A stretch of DNA of 64,000 nucleotides from Hydrogenophaga sp. (GCA_016741995.1 JACVCO010000006.1:1-64000), one strand, 5' to 3'. Numbered from the stretch's first letter, positions 26,877 to 35,593 are shown. The notes: generated by a model not told the origin, from the sequence alone. Numbers and translations are program-made.

Positions 26877-26948
26877 TTACGTCTTCGCCTCTCGTCCGCC
26901 GGGGACAGAGAACCAAAAGTAAAAAGCAAAGTACTGGCGCGAGAACAT
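26877..26948 (-). CDS. aroG leader peptide, 23 aa, Phe/Tyr/Trp-rich
   Basis: The short frame begins MFSRQYFAFYFWF and ends with TAA at 26877. Within residues 2-13 there are five Phe, two Tyr and one Trp, far above chance. Stalling of the ribosome at these codons under aromatic amino-acid shortage would leave CCGGCGG (26902-26896) free to pair with the 5' arm of the downstream terminator. There is no Shine-Dalgarno sequence; a TG-C-TACATT extended -10 ends 7 bp before the ATG, so the leader is probably translated from a leaderless end. Confidence 0.75.
   Translation of the reverse strand: MFSRQYFAFYFWFSVPGGREAKT
26896..26902 (-). promoter_or_regulatory. Antiterminator arm in the aroG leader
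   Basis: CCGGCGG, in codons 16-18 of the leader peptide, is exactly complementary to CCGCCGG (26851-26845) in the 5' arm of the attenuator terminator. The two pairings exclude each other. Confidence 0.6.
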
Positions 26949-26955
26949 GGGCGGC

Positions 26956-26961
26956 AATGTA
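26956..26961 (-). promoter_or_regulatory. Extended -10 of the aroG leader transcript
   Basis: TG-C-TACATT followed by 7 bp and the leader ATG. No clear -35 at 17 bp; CTGACA lies 22 bp upstream and is too far to count. Confidence 0.45.
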
Positions 26962-26985
26962 GCACAGGGCCCGGGCGGGCGCGTG

Positions 26986-28338
26986 TCAGCCCGCCAGGCC
27001 GGTGGTTTTGAGCAACACCCCCAGCACGGCACACGCCGCGATCACGGGGATCACACCGGCCTTGAAGCGCACCAGCGCGATCGCGGCCAGCGCGGCGATC
27101 AGCAACGCGGCCACATCCAGCGGGCCACCGGGCACCGGCCGGGCGATGTGCACGACAAAGAACAGGCCCAGGCTCGCGATCACGCCCACCACGGCGGCCG
27201 TGATGCCCGTGAGCGGCGCGGTGAAGCCCAACTGGCCGTGCGTGCTCTCCACCAGCGGGCCACCCGCGAGGATGAAGACAAACGACGGCAGGAAGGTGAA
27301 CCAGGTGACCACCACCGCCGCCAGCGCCGCGCCCAGGAAAAGCGCGTCAGGGCCAAGCACCTCGGTGTGCCAGCCCCCCAGAAAGCCCACGAAGGCCACC
27401 ACCATGATCAGCGGCCCGGGCGTGGTCTCGCCCAAGGCCAGGCCATCGATCATCTGCGGCCCGCTGAGCCAGCCGTGCTGCAGCACCGCGCCCTGATAGA
27501 CATACGGCAGCACCGCGTAAGCCCCGCCGAAGGTGAGCAACGCGGCCTTGGAAAAGAACAGGCCCATGGTGGGCAGGGTGCTCTGCGCGCCCTGCCAGGC
27601 CAGCAGCAGCCCCATGGGCAGCAGCCACAACAGCCCGCCCACGATCAAGACACGCAGCAGGCGTGCGCGGGAAAAGCGCGCGTGCGCCGGCGTGGGCGTG
27701 TCGTCGTCGATCAACGCGGGCAGGTGATCCGTGCCCTGGGCCGCCGCGCGCGCGTGGGCGTTGGGTGGCACGAACTGCGCGGGCGCGAAGCGCCCGCCGA
27801 ACCAGCCCAGCACCAAAGCCGACAGCACCACCAGGGGAAACGGCAGCTTGAGCACGGCAATGGCCACGAAGCTGCCGATCGCCAGCGCCCAGAGCCAGGG
27901 TGCTTCACGCGGTGTGCGCAACACCTTGCCACCGATGCGCCAGACCGCCTGCACCACGATGGCAGCCACCGCGGGCTTGATGCCGTAGAGCACACCGGCC
28001 ACCCAACCCACGTGCCCGAACACCAGATAGACCCAACTCAGCACAACGATCAGCAGCAACGAAGGCAGCACGAACAGCGCGCCGGCCACCACGCCGCCCC
28101 AGGTGCGGTGCATCAACCAGCCGATGTAGGTGGCGAGCTGCTGCGCCTCGGGCCCGGGCAGCAGCATGCAGTAGTTGAGCGCGTGCAGGAACCGCCGCTC
28201 GCTGATCCAGCGACGTTGCTCCACCAGTTCGCGGTGCATCACGGCGATCTGGCCCGCGGGCCCGCCGAAGCTGATGAAGCCGAGCTTGAGCCAGAAGCGC
28301 AAGGCCTCGCCGAAGGGGACGGTGCGGGCATCGCTCAC
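26986..28338 (-). CDS. chrA: Chromate efflux transporter
   Basis: ChrA (450 aa, long-chain type with two homologous halves) expels chromate across the inner membrane. The first half begins FWLKLGFISFGGPAGQIAVMH and LPGPEAQQLATYIGW; the second repeats the pattern with FSKAALLTFGGAYAVLPYV and ALGETTPGPLIMV. About 10-12 membrane segments are visible. The GTG start at 28338 overlaps the chrB stop by 4 bp, indicating coupled translation. Confidence 0.93.
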   Translation of the reverse strand: MSDARTVPFGEALRFWLKLGFISFGGPAGQIAVMHRELVEQRRWISERRFLHALNYCMLLPGPEAQQLATYIGWLMHRTWGGVVAGALFVLPSLLLIVVLSWVYLVFGHVGWVAGVLYGIKPAVAAIVVQAVWRIGGKVLRTPREAPWLWALAIGSFVAIAVLKLPFPLVVLSALVLGWFGGRFAPAQFVPPNAHARAAAQGTDHLPALIDDDTPTPAHARFSRARLLRVLIVGGLLWLLPMGLLLAWQGAQSTLPTMGLFFSKAALLTFGGAYAVLPYVYQGAVLQHGWLSGPQMIDGLALGETTPGPLIMVVAFVGFLGGWHTEVLGPDALFLGAALAAVVVTWFTFLPSFVFILAGGPLVESTHGQLGFTAPLTGITAAVVGVIASLGLFFVVHIARPVPGGPLDVAALLIAALAAIALVRFKAGVIPVIAACAVLGVLLKTTGLAG

Positions 28339-29171
28339 GCGGGCCTCCAGGTGTGGGTTTCGTTGTGGTGGTGTTCTTCGGCCACGCACCAGGCGTACAG
28401 GGCGTCGTAGACGGGCAGGCCGGCGGCCAGGAGCGCGTGGTCATCGCCATCGTGCAGCCGCGCCAGGCCGAGCGAGGTCGCCAGCAGGCCGGCACACACC
28501 GGGTCGAGGTCGGGCCGGTCGGTGTCGGCGCCGCGCACGATGGTGGCGAGGCGATTCAGCGCCGGCAGGCGCAGCTCGAAAGCATCGATCAGCGCGTCGA
28601 AACTGCAGCGTTCGCCCACGTGCGTGATCGGCGCGCCGGGGATGTCGAAGGCCACCGCGACCAGCGCGCGGGCGCGCGCCAGCACCTCGGCCGTGGGCGC
28701 GAAATGGAACACCGCGCGCGGGTCGATGAAGCGGCGCACCAGCCAGGGGCAGGCGATGCGGTCGATGCGCGGGCGCTCGCGCGTGATCCACTGGCTCGGC
28801 GCCTCGCCGGTCACGCCAAGGTCGCGGCGTTGGCGAACCCGGGGCAGCGGCTCGGCGCGCACACGTGCCACGAAGGCCGCAGCGTCGACACCGGGCTCGC
28901 CGCCCTCGATGCCGCCTTCGAGCACCCAGGCGCGCCGGCCGGCCGCGCGCAGTTCGCGCGCCGCCTGCTGGCTGACCTCGTGGCCGTGCACGCAATACAC
29001 CACCACATCGCGCACCGGCTCGCTGGGCGGCAGCGCGCGCAACGCAGCGGCCACGCGGTGCTCACCGGGTGCAAAGCGCGCTTCGCGGCGCACATCCAGA
29101 ATGAAGGGGGCGTCGGGGTGGCCGAGGCGATCGGCCAGGGCGCGACGCGAGATGAAAAGATCGTCGTCCAT
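28335..29171 (-). CDS. chrB: Rhodanese-ChrB fusion, chromate resistance protein
   Basis: The 278-aa protein combines an N-terminal rhodanese domain (about 1-110, catalytic Cys C60 in YCVHGHEVSQ) with a C-terminal ChrB domain (about 125-278, RIDRIACPWLVRRFIDP). ChrB is the chromate-responsive regulator or cofactor of chrA. The start at 29171 follows GGAG; an in-frame start at 29195 is possible. It forms a two-gene operon with chrA. Confidence 0.88.
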   Translation of the reverse strand: MDDDLFISRRALADRLGHPDAPFILDVRREARFAPGEHRVAAALRALPPSEPVRDVVVYCVHGHEVSQQAARELRAAGRRAWVLEGGIEGGEPGVDAAAFVARVRAEPLPRVRQRRDLGVTGEAPSQWITRERPRIDRIACPWLVRRFIDPRAVFHFAPTAEVLARARALVAVAFDIPGAPITHVGERCSFDALIDAFELRLPALNRLATIVRGADTDRPDLDPVCAGLLATSLGLARLHDGDDHALLAAGLPVYDALYAWCVAEEHHHNETHTWRPA

Positions 29172-29290
29172 GTCAGGCTCCGTGAGGGCTGGCATCAGCG
29201 CTTGGACGACGTGTCTTGGCCCGACGGGCCACGGGAGGCTGAAATTCCCGGCGAGAAAGTGTACGGCCGCGGCGGCAGAGGCGCCAAGCC

Positions 29291-30751
29291 TCAGGCGGTG
29301 CCGCCGACCGTGAGCGCCTCGATGCGCAGCGTGGGCTGGCCCACGCCCACCGGCACGCTCTGGCCTTCCTTGCCGCAGGTGCCCACGCCGGTGTCGAGCT
29401 TCATGTCGTTGCCGATCATGCTCACGCGGGTCAACGCGTCGGGCCCGTTGCCGACGATGGTGGCACCCTTCACCGGGTACTGGATCTTGCCGTTCTCGAC
29501 CCAGTAGGCCTGGCTGGCCGAGAACACGAATTTGCCGCTGGTGATGTCGACCTGGCCGCCGCCGAAGTTGGTGGCGTACAGGCCCTTCTTGATGCTCGCG
29601 ACGATCTCGTCGGGGTTCTTGTCACCGCCGAGCATGTAGGTGTTGGTCATGCGGGGCATGGGCGTGTGCGCGTAGCTCTCGCGCCGGCCATTGCCGGTGG
29701 GCTTCACGCCCATCAGGCGGGCGTTCATCGAATCCTGGATGTAGCCGCGCAGGATGCCGTCTTCGATCAGCACGTTGCGCTGCGAGGCATTGCCTTCGTC
29801 GTCCACATTGAGCGAGCCGCGGCGGTCGGCAATGGTGCCGTCGTCGAGCACGGTGACGCCCTTGGCCGCCACGCGCTGGCCGATGCGGCCGGCAAAGGCG
29901 CTGGAGCCCTTGCGGTTGAAATCGCCCTCCAGGCCATGGCCCACCGCTTCGTGCAGCAGGATGCCGGGCCAGCCGCTGCCCAGCACCACCACCATCTCGC
30001 CCGCGGGCGCGGGGCGCGACTCGAGGTTGGTGAGCGCCTGCGACACGGCCTCGTCCACATAGGACTGCACCATGGCGTCGTCGAAATACGCCAGGCCGAA
30101 GCGGCCACCGCCGCCCGAGCTGCCCATCTCGCGCCGGCCGTTCTGCTCCGCGATCACGGTGACGGACAAGCGGATCAAAGGGCGCACGTCGGCCGCGAGC
30201 GTGCCGTCCATGCGGGCCACCAGCACCACGTCGTGCTCGGCCGCGAGGCCGGCCATCACCTGCACCACGCGCGGGTCTTTCGCCTTGGCCAGGCGCTCCA
30301 CCTTTTCCAGCAACGCCACCTTGGTGGTGCTGTCCAGCGTGGCAATCGGGTCAACACCCGCGTAGAGCGAGCGCGATTTCGCCACCTTGCCCGCGGCGAC
30401 CTTGACCTTCTTCGCCTGCCCCTGGCCCGAGATGCTGCGCACCGCATGCGCGGCGTCGAGCAGCGAATCCCAGGACAAGTCGTCGGAGTAGGCGAACGCG
30501 GTTTTCTCGCCGCTGACCGCGCGCACGCCCACGCCCTGCTCGATGCTGAAGCTGCCGGTCTTGACGATGCCCTCCTCCAGGCTCCAACCCTCGTTGCGGG
30601 TGGCCTGGAAGTACAGGTCGGCGTCGTCCACGCCGTGCGAGGCGATTTCCGCCAGCGCCTTGTGCAGGTGGGCGGTGGTCAGGCCGAAGGGTTCGAGCAG
30701 GTGCTGCTCGGCGGTGGCCAGGCGGGCCAGGGTGGGTTCGCGGGCAATCAT
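29291..30751 (-). CDS. tldD: Metalloprotease TldD
   Basis: TldD (486 aa) forms with TldE a protease that degrades unfolded peptides and matures some peptide antibiotics such as microcin B17. The HExxxH zinc motif reads HEAVGHGLEGDF. It has the family ending TCGKEGQSVPVGVGQPTLRI. The start at 30751 gives the family-like N-terminus; the frame upstream to 30886 has no support. TACAAT ends 6 bp before the ATG. Its partner tldE (pmbA) is not in the window. Confidence 0.95.
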   Translation of the reverse strand: MIAREPTLARLATAEQHLLEPFGLTTAHLHKALAEIASHGVDDADLYFQATRNEGWSLEEGIVKTGSFSIEQGVGVRAVSGEKTAFAYSDDLSWDSLLDAAHAVRSISGQGQAKKVKVAAGKVAKSRSLYAGVDPIATLDSTTKVALLEKVERLAKAKDPRVVQVMAGLAAEHDVVLVARMDGTLAADVRPLIRLSVTVIAEQNGRREMGSSGGGGRFGLAYFDDAMVQSYVDEAVSQALTNLESRPAPAGEMVVVLGSGWPGILLHEAVGHGLEGDFNRKGSSAFAGRIGQRVAAKGVTVLDDGTIADRRGSLNVDDEGNASQRNVLIEDGILRGYIQDSMNARLMGVKPTGNGRRESYAHTPMPRMTNTYMLGGDKNPDEIVASIKKGLYATNFGGGQVDITSGKFVFSASQAYWVENGKIQYPVKGATIVGNGPDALTRVSMIGNDMKLDTGVGTCGKEGQSVPVGVGQPTLRIEALTVGGTA

Positions 30752-30757
30752 GCGGCC

Positions 30758-30763
30758 ATTGTA
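30758..30763 (-). promoter_or_regulatory. -10 element, leaderless start of tldD
   Basis: TACAAT (5/6 match), 6 bp, ATG at 30751. Confidence 0.5.
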
Positions 30764-30788
30764 GGAAGGCACCGCCCGCGTGTGGGGC

Positions 30789-31709
30789 TCAGGGTCTTGG
30801 CGGCAGACCGTCGGGATGCCGGCGCATCCAGTCCAGCAGCGCGCCGTCGTCGTGGCCGGCCAGGCCGTCGCGCAGCGCGGCCGCAAACACCGCGGCGGCC
30901 AGCGGGCCGAGCACGCCGGCGTGCCCCGCGCGCTCGCCGGCGGCCACGGCCAGGCCGGTGTCCTTGGCCAGCAGGGTCATGTGGGCGCGCGGCGCGGTGT
31001 CGCCGGCCAGCGCGCGCTGCAGGCGGTCGCTGCCGATCCAGCTCTGCCCGCTGGAGCGCTCGATCACGCCCAGCGTGGTGCGTGCGTCCAGCCCCAGCCG
31101 CTCGGCCAGCGCCATGGCCTCGGCCGCGCCCGCGAGGTTGATGCCCGCGAGCAGGTTGTTCACGAGCTTGGTTCGAGCCCCGTCGCCCACGCGCTCGCCC
31201 ACGCGGAACACCGCGTCGGACAGATCCGCGATCAACCGGGCGTGGCGATCGGCCACGGCGGCCGGGCCCGCGAGCATGAGGCTCATGGTGCCGGCGCGCG
31301 CCCGCGCGGGGCCGCCTGAAAGCGGCGCGTCCAGTGTGTGCACGCCTTGCGCGGCCAGGCGCAGGGCAATGGCCTCCACGTCTTCGGGCGCGATGGTCGG
31401 GCACAGCAGCACGGTCTGGCCCGAACGCAGCGCCGGGGCGGCACCGTGCGCGCCCCAGAGCACGTCCCGGCACTGGGCGGCGTCCACCACCACGATGGCC
31501 AGCACGCCACCCTCTTCCAGTGTGGTGGCGGCCTCGTGCGGCGTGGCGCAGACACGGGCGCCAGCCGCGCGCGCCTCGGCCTGGCGCCGGGGGTCGATAT
31601 CGCACACGGCCGCGGGCCAGCCCCGCTCGCGCAAGCGCTGCACCATGGCACCGCCCATGTTGCCGGCGCCCACGAAAGCCACGGGTTCGAGCACGCTGAT
31701 GGAAGTCAT
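30789..31709 (-). CDS. NAD(P)-dependent beta-hydroxyacid dehydrogenase
   Basis: This 306-aa protein of the 3-hydroxyisobutyrate dehydrogenase family has an N-terminal Rossmann motif VAFVGAGNMGG, the substrate-binding DAPLSGGPARARAGT segment and KLVNNLLAGIN with the catalytic Lys. The exact acid substrate (3-hydroxyisobutyrate, tartronate semialdehyde or similar) cannot be assigned. Its ATG overlaps the rodA stop by 4 bp (ATGA), so it is cotranslated with a cell-shape gene, an unexpected partner. Confidence 0.88.
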   Translation of the reverse strand: MTSISVLEPVAFVGAGNMGGAMVQRLRERGWPAAVCDIDPRRQAEARAAGARVCATPHEAATTLEEGGVLAIVVVDAAQCRDVLWGAHGAAPALRSGQTVLLCPTIAPEDVEAIALRLAAQGVHTLDAPLSGGPARARAGTMSLMLAGPAAVADRHARLIADLSDAVFRVGERVGDGARTKLVNNLLAGINLAGAAEAMALAERLGLDARTTLGVIERSSGQSWIGSDRLQRALAGDTAPRAHMTLLAKDTGLAVAAGERAGHAGVLGPLAAAVFAAALRDGLAGHDDGALLDWMRRHPDGLPPRP

Positions 31710-32863
31710 GAGGGAACAAGCCGCTTGGCGCGGGAGATGGCCAGCAACATGCCCAGGCCCACGCCCATGGTGACCATGGCCGTGCCGCCGTAGCTGATGA
31801 AGGGCAAGGGCACGCCCACCACCGGCAGGATGCCGCTGACCATGCCCATGTTCACGAAGGCGTAGACGAAGACGTTGAGCGTGAGCGCGCCCGCGAGCAG
31901 GCGCGAGAACAGCGTGGGCGCCTCGGCCGCGATCACCAGGCCGCGACCGATCAGTGCGATGAAGCCCGCCAGCAGCAGCAGCACGCCCAGCAGGCCGAAC
32001 TCCTCGGAGAAGGCGGCGTAGATGAAATCGGTGGTGCGCTCCGGAATGAACTCCAGGTGCGTCTGCGTGCCCTGCATGAAGCCCTTGCCCCAGACGCCGC
32101 CGGAGCCAATGGCGATCATGCCCTGAATGATGTGAAACCCCTTGCCCAACGGGTCCTTGGTCGGGTCGAGCAGGGTGCACACGCGCTGGCGCTGGTACTC
32201 GTGCAGCACCTGCCAATCCACGCCCGGGGCGCACCAGCTCGCTTCGTTGGAGATCAGCACCACGATGCCGACGGCCGCCAGCAGCACCGGCGGGATGATG
32301 AGCTTCCAGCTCAGGCCGGCAAAGAAGATGACCGCCAGGCCCGAAGCCACCACCAGCAGCGTGGTGCCCAGGTCGGGCTGTTTGAGGATGAGCGCGGCCG
32401 GCACCGCCAGCAGCAGGCCCGCGACGACGAAGTCGGTGGCCTTGAGCAGGCCTTCGCGGCGGTGGAACCACCAGGCCAGCATCATGGGCATGGCGATCTT
32501 CATGAGTTCGCTGGGCTGGATCACGGTCACGCCCACGTCGAGCCAGCGCTGCGCGCCCTTGCGCGCAATGCCTGCGAACTCCACGCCCACCAGCAACACC
32601 ACGCCCACCAGGTACAGCGGCAGCGCCAGGCTCATGAGCCGTTGGGGCGGGATCTGCGAGAACACCAGCATCACGCCGGCACCGATGAGCATGTTGCGGC
32701 TGTGCTGGGCAAAACGCGAACCGTGGTCGAAGCCCACCGAGTACATGGTGGTCAGGCCCAGCGCGGCCATGAACAGGATGATGGCGAGCAGCGGCCAGTC
32801 GACCCCCCGCAGGAAGGGAACGACCCGCTGCAGCAAGGTGGGTTTTTCGATCACGACAGCCAT
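31706..32863 (-). CDS. rodA: Rod-shape peptidoglycan polymerase RodA
   Basis: RodA (385 aa, SEDS family) polymerises lipid II for side-wall growth together with PBP2. About ten membrane helices are visible, with the SEDS motifs WLDVGVTVIQPSELMK (QPSE) and GVPLPFISYGGTAM near the end. mrdA (PBP2) and mreBCD are not adjacent. The gene has its own start region, a symmetrical element shared with the divergent yqiA gene, and is coupled to the dehydrogenase gene downstream. Confidence 0.95.
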   Translation of the reverse strand: MAVVIEKPTLLQRVVPFLRGVDWPLLAIILFMAALGLTTMYSVGFDHGSRFAQHSRNMLIGAGVMLVFSQIPPQRLMSLALPLYLVGVVLLVGVEFAGIARKGAQRWLDVGVTVIQPSELMKIAMPMMLAWWFHRREGLLKATDFVVAGLLLAVPAALILKQPDLGTTLLVVASGLAVIFFAGLSWKLIIPPVLLAAVGIVVLISNEASWCAPGVDWQVLHEYQRQRVCTLLDPTKDPLGKGFHIIQGMIAIGSGGVWGKGFMQGTQTHLEFIPERTTDFIYAAFSEEFGLLGVLLLLAGFIALIGRGLVIAAEAPTLFSRLLAGALTLNVFVYAFVNMGMVSGILPVVGVPLPFISYGGTAMVTMGVGLGMLLAISRAKRLVPS

Positions 32864-32889
32864 GGGCCGCGATTATCCTGCGGCCCATG
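32861..32889. promoter_or_regulatory. Palindromic divergent start region rodA/yqiA
   Basis: CATGGGCCGC and GCGGCCCATG are perfect 10-bp inverted arms around GATTATCCT. The outer ends contain the start codons of rodA (minus) and yqiA (plus). The AT-rich centre reads GATAAT on the minus strand (32877-32872) and GATTAT on the plus strand (32871-32876), so one site can serve as -10 in both directions. Confidence 0.6.
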
Positions 32890-33498
32890 CACGCGCCCAC
32901 CACCCACCTGCTGTATCTCCACGGTTTTCGCTCTTCGCCGCTGTCGATGAAGGCGCAGAAGGTGGCCGCGCGCGTGCAGCGCGAGCACCCTGGCGTCACC
33001 TGGTGGTGCCCGCAACTGCCGCCTTCGCCCCAGGCGGCCATGGCGCAGGTGATGCAAGGCCTGACCGGTTGGCCACACGATCGCATGGCGGTGGTCGGTT
33101 CGTCGCTCGGGGGGTTCTACGCCCGCTGGGTGGCGCTGCAGACCGGCTGCCGCGCCGCCCTGCTCAACCCGGCGCCGTTTCCGGCGCGCGATCTGGCCGC
33201 CCACATCGGCGAGCAAACCACCTGGCAGAACCCGGCGGAGCGTTTTTTCTTCGAGCCGCACTTCGTGGATGAGCTGCGCGTGCTCGAAGCGGACATCGCG
33301 CGCCTGGGGCCCGGGCAACCCGCCACGCCCGACCGCTTGTTCGCGCTGCTGGCCAAGGGGGACGAGGTGCTCGATTGGCGCGAGATGCAGGCCTTTGCCA
33401 CGGGCGGCTCGATCCGTCTGCTGGAGGGCAGCGACCACGCGATCAGCGATTTCGACGACCACATCGACACGCTGTTCGACTTCCTGCGCCTGGCCTGA
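32887..33498 (+). CDS. YqiA/YcfP-type esterase, alpha/beta hydrolase
   Basis: The 203-aa hydrolase starts LLYLHGFRSSP (oxyanion region), with nucleophile Ser in VVGSSLGGFYA, Asp in AKGDEVLDW and His in GSDHAISDF. E. coli YqiA hydrolyses palmitoyl-CoA and p-nitrophenyl esters; the natural substrate is unclear. It is divergent from rodA and 33 bp upstream of the RNase II-type gene. Confidence 0.87.
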   Translation: MHAPTTHLLYLHGFRSSPLSMKAQKVAARVQREHPGVTWWCPQLPPSPQAAMAQVMQGLTGWPHDRMAVVGSSLGGFYARWVALQTGCRAALLNPAPFPARDLAAHIGEQTTWQNPAERFFFEPHFVDELRVLEADIARLGPGQPATPDRLFALLAKGDEVLDWREMQAFATGGSIRLLEGSDHAISDFDDHIDTLFDFLRLA

Positions 33499-33518
33499 GC
33501 CACCCCCGGGCGGGATGG

Positions 33519-33524
33519 GACAAT
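33519..33524 (+). promoter_or_regulatory. -10 element of the RNase II-type gene
   Basis: GACAAT, 7 bp, ATG at 33532; no Shine-Dalgarno sequence. Confidence 0.4.
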
Positions 33525-33531
33525 CCGCCGC

Positions 33532-35586
33532 ATGCATATCCTGTTCGACGAGGCCGGCAAGTTCCTGACCGGCCGCGTGTTGTCCGAGGCCGAAAGTTCG
33601 ATGCAGGTCGAACTCGACTCCGGCAAACGCGTGAAAGTGAAAGCAGCCAACGCGCTGCTGCGTTTCGACAAACCCGCCCCCGCCGAGCTCATGGCCGAAG
33701 CCACGAAGCTGGCCGCGGCATTCGAGCTCGAGCTCGCCTACGAATTCGCCCCGGAAGACGAGTTCGGCTTCGCCGACCTGGCGCGCGAGTACTTCAGCGC
33801 CCAGGCCGGCACCGCCGAGCAGGTCGCGGCGCTACTCACACTGCAGGGCGCACCGCACTACTTCCGCCGCGCAGGCAAGGGCCGCTTCAAGAAGGCGCCG
33901 CCCGAGGTCGTGGCGCAGGCGCTCGCGGCCATCGAGAAAAAGCAGCAGGTGCAGGCACAGATCGAAGCCTGGGCGGGCGAGCTCATCGAAGGCCGCTGCC
34001 CGGCCCCGGTGCAGGAGCAGCTCTACCGCATCCTGTTCAAACCCGACAAGAACGGCCCCGAGTACAAGGCCGTGGTCGAGGCCGCCCAACGCAGCCACCT
34101 GGCCCCGCTGGCGCTGCTGCAGCGGGCCGGTGCCATCCGCAGCGCCTACCAGTTCCACTGGCAGCGCTTCCTGTTCGAGCACTTTCCCAAGGGCACGGGC
34201 TTTGGCGCGCTGCAGGCCCCCGCCATCACGGAAGAACTGCCGCTGGCGCCGGTGCAGGCCGTCTCGATCGACGACTCGGCCACCACCGAGATCGACGACG
34301 CGCTCTCGCTGCAGGGCCTGGGCACCGGCACGGTCACGCTGGGCATCCACATCGCGGCGCCGGGCCTGGTCATCACGCCCGACAGCGCGCTCGACCAGAT
34401 CGCGCGCCAGCGCCTGTCCACCGTCTACATGCCGGGCCACAAGATCACCATGCTGCCTGACGAGGTGGTGCAGGCCTACACGCTGCAGGAAGGGCGCGAC
34501 TGCCCCGCCGTGTCGCTGTATGTGGAGTTCGACGAGGCCACGCTGGAGCCGCGCACCAGCCGCACCGCCCTGGAACGCGTGCCCATCGCGCGCAACCTGC
34601 GCCACGACAAGCTCGACGCCTTCATCACCGAGGCATGGCTCGCGGGCGAACCCAACGCCGGCGCCCCCGCCGACATCGCCGCACTGCAGCCCATGCTGGC
34701 CTTCCTGCACCGCTTCGCCGCGCACCACAAGGCGCAGCGCGAGGTGGCGCGCGGCAAGCCCGAAACCTTCACACGGCCCGACTACACCTTCAAGCTCGAC
34801 GGCGTGCAGGGTGACGAGCCCGATGGCAGCGAGACCGTGCGCATTGGCACGCGCTCGCGCGGCGCGCCGCTCGACCTGATCGTGGCCGAGGCCATGATCC
34901 TGGCCAACAAGACCTGGGGACAGTGGCTGGCCGACAGCGGCGTGCCCGGCATCTACCGCAGCCAGGCCAGCCTGCTGCCGGGCATCAAGGTGCGCATGGG
35001 CACCAAGGCGCTGCCGCACGCGGGCATTGGCGTGAAGTGCTACGCCTGGAGCACCTCGCCGCTGCGCCGCTACGTCGATCTGGTCAACCAGTGGCAGATC
35101 ATTGCCTGCGCACGGCACGGCAAGACGGCCGCGCTGGCCGCCCCGTTCAAGCCCAAGGACGCCAACCTGTTCGCGGTCATCAGCGCCTTCGACGCCGCTT
35201 ACACCGCGTACAACGGCTTCCAGGGTGGCATGGAGCGCTACTGGACGCTGCAATACCTGCGCCAGAACGGCGTCACCGAACTCACGGCCGCGCTCATCAA
35301 GGACAACCTGGTGCGCACCGACACGCTGCCCCTGGTCCTGCCCGTGCTCGGCGCCGACGGCTTGCCGCGCGGCGCGCATGTGCGCGTGCGCCTGGGTGCC
35401 ATCGACGACATCACGCTGGAGATCTCGGGCACCGTGATCGAGCGCCTGGACCAGCCGGTGAACGAGGCCGACGCCCTGGCCACGGAGGACGAGGACGAAC
35501 CGCTCGGCGCCCCGTTGGCGCTGGCCATCGACGTGAACGACGCGCAGCCCGAGAACGGCACCCCGGCAGCGGGGGAGAACGGATAA
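33532..35586 (+). CDS. RNB-domain exoribonuclease (RNase II family)
   Basis: This 684-aa enzyme degrades RNA 3'-to-5'. The RNB catalytic core contains VSIDDSATTEIDDALSL, with the metal-binding Asp cluster, and RQRLSTVYMPGHKITMLP. The N-terminal 230 residues are not a clear pair of cold-shock domains, and the C-terminal part is short with a possible S1-like beta domain (about 590-640). It ends in an acidic tail. It may be the rnb-like gene often next to tonB in Comamonadaceae. Confidence 0.88.
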   Translation: MHILFDEAGKFLTGRVLSEAESSMQVELDSGKRVKVKAANALLRFDKPAPAELMAEATKLAAAFELELAYEFAPEDEFGFADLAREYFSAQAGTAEQVAALLTLQGAPHYFRRAGKGRFKKAPPEVVAQALAAIEKKQQVQAQIEAWAGELIEGRCPAPVQEQLYRILFKPDKNGPEYKAVVEAAQRSHLAPLALLQRAGAIRSAYQFHWQRFLFEHFPKGTGFGALQAPAITEELPLAPVQAVSIDDSATTEIDDALSLQGLGTGTVTLGIHIAAPGLVITPDSALDQIARQRLSTVYMPGHKITMLPDEVVQAYTLQEGRDCPAVSLYVEFDEATLEPRTSRTALERVPIARNLRHDKLDAFITEAWLAGEPNAGAPADIAALQPMLAFLHRFAAHHKAQREVARGKPETFTRPDYTFKLDGVQGDEPDGSETVRIGTRSRGAPLDLIVAEAMILANKTWGQWLADSGVPGIYRSQASLLPGIKVRMGTKALPHAGIGVKCYAWSTSPLRRYVDLVNQWQIIACARHGKTAALAAPFKPKDANLFAVISAFDAAYTAYNGFQGGMERYWTLQYLRQNGVTELTAALIKDNLVRTDTLPLVLPVLGADGLPRGAHVRVRLGAIDDITLEISGTVIERLDQPVNEADALATEDEDEPLGAPLALAIDVNDAQPENGTPAAGENG

Positions 35587-35593
35587 TCCGCGC

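Noticed and set aside
26983..26989. CTGACA as -35 of the aroG leader promoter
   Set aside because: It lies 22 bp from the -10 TACATT, outside the usable spacer range; the extended -10 is the better explanation.
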